DNA of 64,000 bases from Solen grandis (taxonomy: Eukaryota; Mollusca; Bivalvia; Adapedonta; Solenidae). The notes beneath the pieces are model-generated. The model was not told the DNA's origin. It worked only from the letters and a program-made list of their open reading frames with translations, and searched no databases. The first letter of the stretch is position 1. Each line of letters opens with the position of its first letter. The position numbers and the translations under genes were made by a program. Where the stretch lies: the NCBI GenBank assembly GCA_021229015.1, contig CM037778.1:14575504-14639503 (forward strand), in the 5' to 3' direction. Positions 55,791 through 64,000 of this stretch are shown here, piece by piece.

Positions 55791-57030
55791 AGGACACAAC
55801 TTCTTTTATTATTGTTTCTTTCATATTTATTTTTAATAACTTAAAAAACACAGTTTAATTGCATTTATTTCCCCTCATTCTGCATTAGCCAGTGTCACAT
55901 AATTTTACTCTTTTTTTTTGGGGGGGGGGGGGGGGGGGGGGTAATAGCTGAAATCCTCATGAACCACGAGCACTTCAAAGATTTACTTTGCTGTTTAGAT
56001 GGGTATAGATAATACAATGGTGAAAAAAACAAACAAACAAAAAACAGCTTTTTTATGGCGACATTCAAAATATTGCCTCTGTATGTCTAAGAAGTCACTG
56101 TTACGTGTATTTCCAAAACATTATGAGTAATACAGCCTTGCAGTGCTCCAAGGCTAAATTGGGGAGAATCTGTGTTCTACGGACACGTACATTTCTAGGT
56201 TCGAAACTTGGCATGAATGTACTCTATATAAGAGAAGTAAAATGATGATGTTGACCTACACATTTTCTCATCCACGGCACCCTTTTGGAGCCATATCGCA
56301 TGTTTGGATAGGCGAATTTTACACCAGGACTAGTTTTTGACAATTTCGGCTGTGGATAGCGATTTAACGAATTTACTTGTTTCTCTTTATTCCAACATAC
56401 ACCGATGGCCAATGTCTTTAGATGACCATTAAATACTGTCACTACCGTTTAAAAAAAGGTTATCAAAAAGGTATCTAGAGACATTGACTTTTTCAAAAAC
56501 CCAAAGTAAAATCTGTATCGATTTTTGACAAATATTAATGAAATGCACATATTTAACTTTTTAAGGGCAGTTTTTTATATCTGGGTCATTAAGGCTTAAA
56601 TGTTTATGTCATTTTTGTCAGTTTAAAATCTCGTTTTATTTATATACATTTAAAATCATGTAATATACCTATGCCAACTATGTCGACAAAGAATCATGTG
56701 GCCAAAAACATTTGGCAGGGGATGAACCAAATAATTTAATGTACGCCTCTGATGTGTATAAAATAAAGGAACAAATCTTTTTTAATCTCTCTCTCTCTCT
56801 CTGTCTCTCTAATTAGTAGTTTGATATCAAAAATCAAACTGTGAGCTACAGGTATACTTGCATCAACTTTTTCTTGAACTCATATTGCTTTAAGCGCGCC
56901 AGCACGGGGAACCTTTAGTACAGTATGCCACTTTAATCAGCTTCAACATAATAACTAACGTCGTACAATATATCCTTACATTAGATGGATAAAAACAAAC
57001 AATACTGACAGAGCAATAGCATGTACCTGT

Positions 57031-57088
57031 ATATAAAGCTATGCGAAATGCACCCTCAGTAACTTCTATCTTGCACAGGCTGAAAAGG
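57031..57088 (+). promoter_or_regulatory. Possible TATA box and 5' UTR exon
   Basis: GTATATAAAGC (57030-57040) is a good TATA box. About 25-30 bases on starts CAGTAACTTC, and AGGCTGAAAAGGTAATG gives a donor at 57087. The next acceptor that precedes a Met with a signal peptide is at 62273, so this could be exon 1 of that gene. The link is inference. Confidence 0.3.
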
Positions 57089-57450
57089 TAATGTTTTGAT
57101 ATTTTCCATTTTATTCCCCTTTTTTATCTTGATGGTTTAGCATTTAATTTACTCAACACCTAATTAATAATCAATTGAGTGAGGTGTGGAAGTTATGCTT
57201 GTATATCATATAAACTGTTCATAGCAAGCTATTGTAGTTAAGGTGTGATTGCATTTCACGAAATATTAAAACAATAACACAGGACTGATAATAAGTAGCA
57301 CGACTCACTCATTGATTGTTCTTTCTCATAATGCTTCTCATTTTGTTTTTCTTTTTCGGTGTTGTTCTGTTCTTCGTTTCAGCAAAAATATTGCTTCGTT
57401 TTTATCTATATTCGTTGTTTTCCTTGCTTTCGACATATCACGCACAATTT

Positions 57451-59538
57451 TATGGTGGCTGATTCCTGCTATTTCGTGTGGCGGGTTTCGGGGCGAAGTT
57501 TCGCAGCGAAATGTCGAAATCTCGGGGCGAGATTTCGGGGCAAAAAGTCGAAAACACGAAAAGTCGAAGTTTCGGGACGAGATTTTAGGGCGAAAACTCG
57601 AAATCTCGCCCCGCCACGCGAAACATAATATTTCGACTTTTCGCCCCGAAATCTCGCCCCGAAATTTTGACTGTTCGTGTTTTCGTCATTTCGCCCCGAA
57701 ATAGCGCCCCGCCAACCCACCAGGCGAGAATCCAATATTTCGCTGCGAAATCTCGCCCCGCAACACGAAAAATCAAAATTTCGTCTTTTCGACTTTTCGC
57801 TTGGCGCCCCGCCAACCCGCCAGGCCTTCCGGTACGCATGCGCAGACACCTTGTGCAGGCGCAGACCCTTTCCAACGTCCAGTTAATTCTAATATTGAAA
57901 CTACTGGACGGTAAGCGATTTTATGGGTTATTTCTTGTAATCAAGGTGCTAGATAGATCTGAAAGGTCAACATTACTCGAACTTTATGTTGACATCATAA
58001 AGGACAATTTAATTTTAGCCCCTATTGTTAATATTGAATTAAAAATGCAAAAATATCTGACGCCAGACAAGATGTATTCAAAACTGTAGATCTACATTGT
58101 ACGTAACCTATAAATATTAGCCTACACACATTTATCGTATTATGTAAATAATGTTTAACAGTATGGGAGTAATTTTCATTTCCTTTATAGATCTTATGAT
58201 AAAACATTCTTAAATAATCTATATCCTCATGGTGATAAATATAGGTGAGAGCTAGCTAGCTACTCAAAAGCTAGTCATGGATGCTATCCTCGATGAGCTG
58301 GGACTTGAAGCATTGGAACTTCAGTAAACAGAGGGTATATACTCCTATATCCGAGAGCCATTCCATTTCCGTCAAGATCTCTCTAGAAGATATATATATA
58401 GAGTTAGGCACATTCAGACATAATTAATGATGTTTTTACATGACACACGTGCGAAAACTTAACTTTTCGTATCAACCATTTCACGTGTAAATGTATTTTG
58501 GTAAATACTTGCGGAGAGTAATTACCGAATTTTTGTAAACCTGTTATATGTTAAAGGCATTTAATCGAACTACTTTGTGTTACTGTTTATAGTACGCATA
58601 GACCATTGTTTTACATATGCACACAGTGATACATGATTGGTGATTCTTACTAAATGTATGCATTATGGAAATTAAATAGATGAATTGTTATTACATTTAT
58701 TGAAATATTAAATACAAATGCGCTTGGTTTATCTGAAGAAAATAAAATAACTACAACTGTTCTTGCAGGCAACCAGTACTTTGATAGATTAACGAAAACC
58801 TCAATTGCGCATCGAGCTTGCTCAGAACGGGTCGCTGTGGCATGACGAAATAGGTTGAGTTTACGTGACTCTCCGTGCAACTGCCGTAAACTGAAATGTT
58901 ATACTTATAATCTACATACATATTCAATATACAAATCCACTCTGTTTTATATCCTTACTTAAATTCATATAAATTAATTCAAGATGAGAAGAATTATGTC
59001 TGAATAAAATTAATAAATGCGCATTAATGATATGATTCCATTTATTTTTTGCACGAATTTTATAAACAAATGCCAAGAAAACTCACAAGGGATAGTTACC
59101 TGATTTCAACACCATGAACGCCATTCATTATTCAAGTTTTTTTTTCATGTCTACATATTATATAAATCATTTTGGGTATACCAATACTTTTAGCACCATA
59201 AACCCTCTTTTCGCTTACAATTTTTCAAACGGTTTAATCTGTGAAACGTAGTTTAATATGTAGTACATGTGTATATAACGACTTGAAAGAAAAGAACATG
59301 GGAGTATGTAAGAGAGAGAGCGAGAGAAAGAGAGAGAGAGGTGAAAAAAGAGAGGAGAGAAAGAAAGAAAGAAATAGCGGAGAGAGAGAGGGAGAGAGAG
59401 AATCAGAAAACATGTCTTATATTCACATCTGCGTTTGACGTAAGGTTGGAGTAGACATGACACAAACTTCATTTCGTAACACATGTACCTGTACATGTAA
59501 CGTGCAATACGTACAACGTATGCAATCAGTATAAACTA

Positions 59539-59582
<44 letters not shown>

Positions 59583-60153
59583 TTACAGTAATTCCCTTTG
59601 ATTCAATAATGTTGTAATCATTTCGTTTCTCAATGGTTTGGTTTTCTATAACGCAATCAGGTTATGAATGCAACTCTCACTAGTTCTTCGTCAACATCCC
59701 AACCTCAAGATCTAATACATGTAGTTCATTTATATATAGCTCTGGACACAAGATGTAATTTGAACTGTTTTATAAAGGCTACTATCACCATAAACATTTC
59801 CATTTAAAGAAGAAAACATTTCTTGGATTTGTTTCGCTAACATGTGTTTACAATCATTTTGCGCATGCGTACCGGAAGGCGAAATGCGAAATATTAAGTT
59901 CTCGCCTGGCGGGTTGGCGGGGCGCCAAGCGAAAAGTCGAAAAGACGAAATATTTCGGGGCGAAAAGTCAAAATATTATGTTTCGTGTGGTGGGGCGAGA
60001 TTTCGTGTTATCGATGCGAAATCTCGCCCCGAAACTTCGACTTTTCGTGTTTTCGACTTTTCGACCCGAAATCTCGCCCCGAGATTTCGACATTTCGCCG
60101 CGAAATCTCGCCCCGCAACCCGCCACACGAAACGGCAGAAATCAGCTACCATA
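57451..60153. mobile_element. Foldback-like element with long repetitive inverted arms, 2.7 kb
   Basis: Ends TATGGTGGCTGATTCCTGC (57451) and, reversed, TATGGTAGCTGATTTCTGC (ending 60153). Both are flanked by the identical 7-bp ACAATTT (57444-57450, 60154-60160). Arms of about 400 bp (57451-57850) and 290 bp (59863-60153) are built of many palindromic TTTCGCCCCGAAATC-type monomers and each ends inward in a TACGCATGCGCA-like motif. The 2 kb centre has a GA-rich microsatellite, a 36-base A-run and no recognised transposase. Frames through the arms, such as 57667-58089, are not credible genes. Confidence 0.75.
59310..59400. repeat. GA-rich microsatellite
   Basis: AGAGAGAG and AAAGAGAG stretches. 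A poly-A run of about 36 follows at 59547-59580. Confidence 0.85.
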
Positions 60154-60321
60154 ACAATTTAGATAAAAAAATGAATGAATAAATGAATGAATAAGTAACA
60201 ATACTACATGTTTTAAAAATTACATGTATTGCAGTACTATATATTTTACAGTATTATATGTATTTTAATACTATATGTATTTCAGTTCTTTGTATTACAG
60301 TATTTCATGTATTACAGTCTT

Positions 60322-60575
60322 AGGGCCGCCGTGGCCGAGCGGTTACAGTTGTGGACTACAAATCTCTCAGCCTCTCACCGCTGTGGGTTCGAATCCCGGT
60401 AGGGACTTCGGATTTTTCATGTGAGGAAGCCTTCCAGCTGGCTTGCGGTAGGTCGGTGGTTCTACCCGGGTACCTCTGTGTACTCGGGGTCTTCCTCCAC
60501 CTGTTATTAGCTGGACGTCGCTATATGATTGAAATACTATCGCAGCGACGGTGAACCCCAATACAACAACAACAA
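60322..60575 (+). repeat. Complete tRNA-derived SINE (family B)
   Basis: A-box GTGGCCGAGCGGTT and B-box GGGTTCGAATCCC are both intact, with extra spacing typical of a Leu/Ser-type tRNA. The body runs to ATACAACAACAACAAC, a CAA tail. Fragments occur at 8545 and 39900. Confidence 0.85.
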
Positions 60576-60830
60576 CATTACAGTCTTATGCTTGTTACAG
60601 TACTATTCTTTTATTTTATGTATTACAGTACTATATGTATTTATATTTTAAGCCTGGAAAGAAAAGTTATGTAACCTGTCAAGAAAATGCTTAATGATAA
60701 ATATCGCATACATAAAAGTTCTACATGTATTGTAGTAAGACATGTATTCAGGTTAATACATATATAACAGTGTTATATGGATTTGCATAACAATACTATA
60801 GGTATTGCCTTAGTACATGAATTTCAGACA

Positions 60831-61140
60831 CCGTCCCCGGTGGCCGTGTGGTTAGAGCGTCCGCCTCGGGAAAGGGAGGTCGTGGGTTCTATCCCCGGCC
60901 GCGACATACCAAAGTCGTAAAAAATGGTACAGTTATAGCTCCCTTGCTTGGCGCTCAGCATATAAGGGTAGTTGAAGGACAGGTTGGCCCGGTGTCAGGA
61001 TAATGTGACTGGGTGTGATATCATGCCACTTGTCTACGGCATTATACTGCAGTGTGGCAGCACTATATCTGTCTCAAACAGACATTGTCTCCAAATGACT
61101 GAAATACTGTCGGTGGGACGTAAAACCTAACAAATAAAGA
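60831..61140 (+). repeat. Complete tRNA-derived SINE (family A)
   Basis: A-box GGTGGCCGTGTGGTTAGAG and B-box GGGTTCTATCCCC (one base off consensus), then a 230-bp body ending AACCTAACAAATAAAG. Related copies at 7666, 38455, 41240 and 55528. Confidence 0.85.
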
Positions 61141-61249
61141 TGAATTCCAGAACTACAAGTTTGACAGTACAGTAGTACATGAAGTATAATGCTACATATA
61201 TTAAAGTACAATATGTTTTTGAATTACAGTGCCACATGCATGTGTAACA

Positions 61250-62215
61250 CTCTATGTGTTACAGAAGTGCCTGTATTACAGTACAGAAAGTATAACATAT
61301 ATATCAGCACTGCCTGTATTACAGTACCGCAAGTATAACTGATATATCAGCACTGCCTGTATTACAGTACTGCAAGTATAACAGTACTGAAAGTATAACA
61401 GGTATATGAGCACTGCCTGTATTACAGTACTGCAAGTATAACAGATATATCAGCACTGCCTGTATTACAGTACTGCAAGTATAACAGATATATCAGCACT
61501 GCCTGTATTACAGTACCACAAGTATAACAGAATATCAGCACTGCCTGTATTACAGTACTGCAAGTATAACAGAATTCAGGTATATGAGCACTTCCTGTAT
61601 TACAGTACTGTAAGTATAACAGAAATGTCAGCACTGCCTGTATTACAGTACTGTAAGTATAACAGATATATCAGCACTGCCTGTATTACAGTACTGTAAG
61701 TATAACAGATATATCAGCACTGCCTGTATTACAGTACCGCATGTATCAGGTATATGAGCACTTCCTGTATTACAGTACTGCATGTATAACAGGTATATGA
61801 GCACTACCTGTATTACAGTACTGCATGTATAACAGGTATATGGGCACTACCTGTATTACAGTACCGCAAATTTAACAGGTATATGAGCACTGCCTGTATT
61901 ACAGTACTGCATGTATAACATGTATATGAGCACTGCCTGTATTACAGTACTGCATGTATAACAGGTATATGAGCACTGCCTGTATTACAGTACTGCATGT
62001 ATAACAGGTATATGAGCACTGCCTGTATTACAGAACTGCATGTATAACAGGTATATGAGCACTGCCTGTATTACAGTACTGCATGTATAACAGGTATATG
62101 AGCACTGCCTGTATTACAGTGCTGCAAGTATAACAGGTATATGAGCACTGCCTGTATTACAGTACTGCAAGTATAACAGGTATACGAGCACTGCAATACT
62201 ACATTTATTACAGTA
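61250..62215 (+). repeat. 43-bp minisatellite, about 20 copies
   Basis: GAGCACTGCCTGTATTACAG then TACTGCATGTATAACAGGTA and TAT repeats head to tail. Earlier units (61250-61560) are more diverged; later ones nearly identical. Each unit contains TGTATTACAG, a splice-acceptor-like sequence. Confidence 0.9.
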
Positions 62216-62273
62216 TATACATGTATTAATATTTATAAAACTCTTAATTAATCTGGCCCTACATTGATTTCAG

Positions 62274-62390
62274 ATGCATCAGAAACTTGCAATTTTACTA
62301 ATATGTATTGTGGCTGCTGCAAGTACAGTGAACCAGGTCGTGTGTCCTACGGTAGAGGTAGAGGATATGGCTACTTTTGGGGCGGAATGA
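62274..62390 (+). pseudogene. Signal-peptide exon of a small secreted protein, frame broken
   Basis: TTGATTTCAG (ends 62273) is a 3' splice site placed directly before ATG. The frame encodes MHQKLAILLICIVAAAST, a good secretory signal, then NQVVCPTVEVEDMATFG and stops at 62388, for 38 residues. Shifting one base after Gln20 gives a Gly/Tyr/Arg-rich tail (SYGRGRGYGYFWGGMRG, ending RRFRR) that looks like the body of a shell-matrix or cationic secreted peptide. Either a one-base indel broke the gene, or the assembly has an error after the minisatellite. An intact 38-residue product is possible but less likely. Family not identified. Confidence 0.4.
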
Positions 62391-62519
62391 GAGGTATCGG
62401 GAAGCTGTATAGGCGGTTTAGGCGGTAAAACTGGAAGGGTATGGTGGTGCAGTAAGGCACGTAGAAACACTGGATGGTCTGCTAGCGGAGCGATTAGTGG
62501 AGGTTAGAGGGATAGCGGA

Positions 62520-63086
62520 TATTTGGAAGTGTTTGGCGACAGTATCGGTCCACATGTTACTTTGGTGATGTGTACTCCACAATTAAACAAAGAAATATTT
62601 ACTGTTTCTAAAACCGTTCTTCTTTCTCCCATTTTGACAAGATATACGTCAATCACCCAACAGATTCAGCAGTCTCTTCTACTGAAGTAAAAATACATTT
62701 TGTACCTAATTCAAGATATACTCAATGACTTTAAAACGCCTAACCTTGGGACAATGTCGGATTTATTGCTTTGTGCTTTTTAAACGATTTTAGATTATCT
62801 AGAAATGGAATTAGGCATATTTTAGCAGTAAATTGATGTATGTTTTATGTTCTTCTTTTATTCTGTCACTGAAGATGAAGGGTTTATAGAAGTCATCTTG
62901 TGAAAAAAAGCATGTTTAAGTCAAAGAGCATATTGCAGACCTGTGTATATCCGGTTAATGTGCAAGAATAATAATTGGAACTACGATCTATTTAGAATAT
63001 AAATAAGTTGTGACACTACTTGTGTTTGTAAGAATATCCACTTGTATGGTGGCATATTTCTGCCAGCCACTTATCTGCTTAGCTAT
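62520..63086. other. Flank, nothing recognised
   Basis: AT-rich, no coding, RNA or repeat feature supported. Confidence 0.4.
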
Positions 63087-63464
63087 GTTGAAACTTTTCT
63101 GAAAAAGTGTCACATATTCAGTTAGTATCTGGCAAGTAGCAAATTTTCAAGTTATCTACTTAGGTATCTTAACAGGACTAAACTGTCTGTTAGTGCCAAT
63201 CACATATTCACTTATTTTAACTGGATATCGTGCCTTTTTCAAGATAATTATGTGAAAAAATGCTTGTTATCCACATAATTCAACTGACTAACTTGAAAAA
63301 AAAGCGAGATATCCAGTTATCTTAAGTGAATATATGGCTGGCAGTAGTGGGCACTAACAGGCAGTTTTGTTCTGTTAAGATACCTAAGAGGATAACACGA
63401 AAGATTTCTACTTGCCAGATACTAACTGACTATGTGACAATTTTTCAGAAAAGTTTCGACAACT
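63087..63464. repeat. Long inverted repeat, arms about 188 bp
   Basis: ACTTTTCTGAAAAAGTGTCA on the left matches ACTTTTCTGAAAAATTGTCA on the right strand reversed, and the match continues through CAGTTAGTATCTGGCAAG, TAGGTATCTTAACAG, CTGTTAGTGCC, AACTGGATATC and ATAATTATGTG to the centre near 63270. A few bases differ and there are small gaps. Probably a foldback MITE; the frame at 63326-63547 is not a gene. 63465-64000 shows no gene. Confidence 0.7.
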
Positions 63465-64000
63465 TGAATTTTTTTTCTCTGAATGTCCTTCATATAGATT
63501 ATATCGCGTTGCTACTTGTACTCAAAGTAAGCATCACACTGTCCTAACCGTTAGTAAAATATAAAATTGCGGATAAAGCAATTACTCCAATATGAATGAA
63601 AACTTACCAATATTAAATAATACAAATATATATATATAAGATGATCACGTATTAATGACAAACGGTTTGAGTCAGTTAGCCTTTGTTAGTTTATAGACCG
63701 GTTATTGAAATAACAACAACAACAAAAAAATAGTTATCTACATTTGAACTCCGTTTAGAAGTCTCTCTCTTAAGATAAAGCAGTTCGTTCACCCATGGCC
63801 ATTGACGAAGAGTTTGATGTTTAGCTATATCTGTGTTTTGTGTGTATCAATACCCATCTACAGACGCATGGTCACCCCATTAAAAAGTGTTGTTTTTTTT
63901 CTCCATCACGGGTAATAGCGACACCTATATATGGAATTGTTATACTTGTGTGCCATCAAATGACTGATCATATTTCCCCTTCGTGCATGCGCTCGCTTCA

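Noticed and set aside
57312..58089. Overlapping open frames on both strands of 96-140 residues
   Set aside because: They run through the palindromic arms of the foldback-like element; the repeated Arg/Phe/Glu/Ser phrases are translations of TTTCG repeats in several frames.
60322..60400. Functional Leu/Ser tRNA gene
   Set aside because: Promoter boxes are good, but the sequence continues into a SINE body and CAA tail, and the acceptor stem is poor.
61250..62215. CRISPR-like array
   Set aside because: Head-to-tail 43-bp minisatellite with no spacers.

Overview
The window looks like nuclear DNA from a bivalve mollusc, probably a heterodont clam. The evidence is AT-rich sequence, genes with short exons and long repeat-filled introns, tRNA-derived SINEs, many tandem-repeat elements of the Helitron/Helentron type that crowd bivalve genomes, and a Mab-21/cGAS-like receptor gene, a family greatly expanded in bivalves. 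The species cannot be named from sequence alone. A 100-base run of N (38101-38200) marks an assembly gap.

Region 1 (about 300-26834, + strand) is one sulfotransferase gene. Six exons join in phase to encode 440 residues from the Met codon at 368: a basic N-terminal tail, one membrane segment, then a complete SULT-type PAPS-dependent sulfotransferase domain. Its introns hold most of the mobile DNA of the first 27 kb. These are several tandem-repeat elements, a 4.0 kb pogo-like transposon with terminal inverted repeats and a TA target duplication (9636-13660), a multi-exon decayed transposase-like gene on the minus strand (16800-21722), and a hAT-type element with a perfect 8-bp target duplication (23134-24344) inserted in another repeat. 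The last exon runs into a 46-bp minisatellite whose first unit supplies the stop codon.

Region 2 (about 28-36.5 kb) is intergenic: three tandem-repeat elements, a tRNA-like SINE head and a decayed mariner transposase. Region 3 (36565-37764, + strand) is an intact single-exon rhodopsin-class GPCR with non-canonical TM6/TM7 motifs. Region 4 (38-51 kb) holds no recognisable gene. It contains the N gap, a TTAA-flanked hairpin MITE, SINEs, a 2.6 kb hAT-like element, homopolymer runs and another tandem-repeat element.

Region 5 (51469-53608, minus strand) is an intact Mab-21/cGAS-like nucleotidyltransferase gene of 704 residues with a TPR-like C-terminus. A plausible TATA box and non-coding first exon lie upstream. 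Region 6 (57-62.5 kb) may be a small secreted-peptide gene: a TATA box and possible 5' UTR exon near 57.03-57.09 kb, a signal-peptide exon at 62274, and a broken reading frame after it. A 2.7 kb foldback-like element, two tRNA-derived SINEs and a 43-bp minisatellite lie between. The last kilobase contains a long near-perfect inverted repeat.

The three intact genes (sulfotransferase, GPCR, cGAS-like receptor) show no sign of acting together. No operon-like or wholly new system was found. The most useful leads are the membrane-anchored sulfotransferase, the cGAS-like receptor, and the nested transposons with readable ends.
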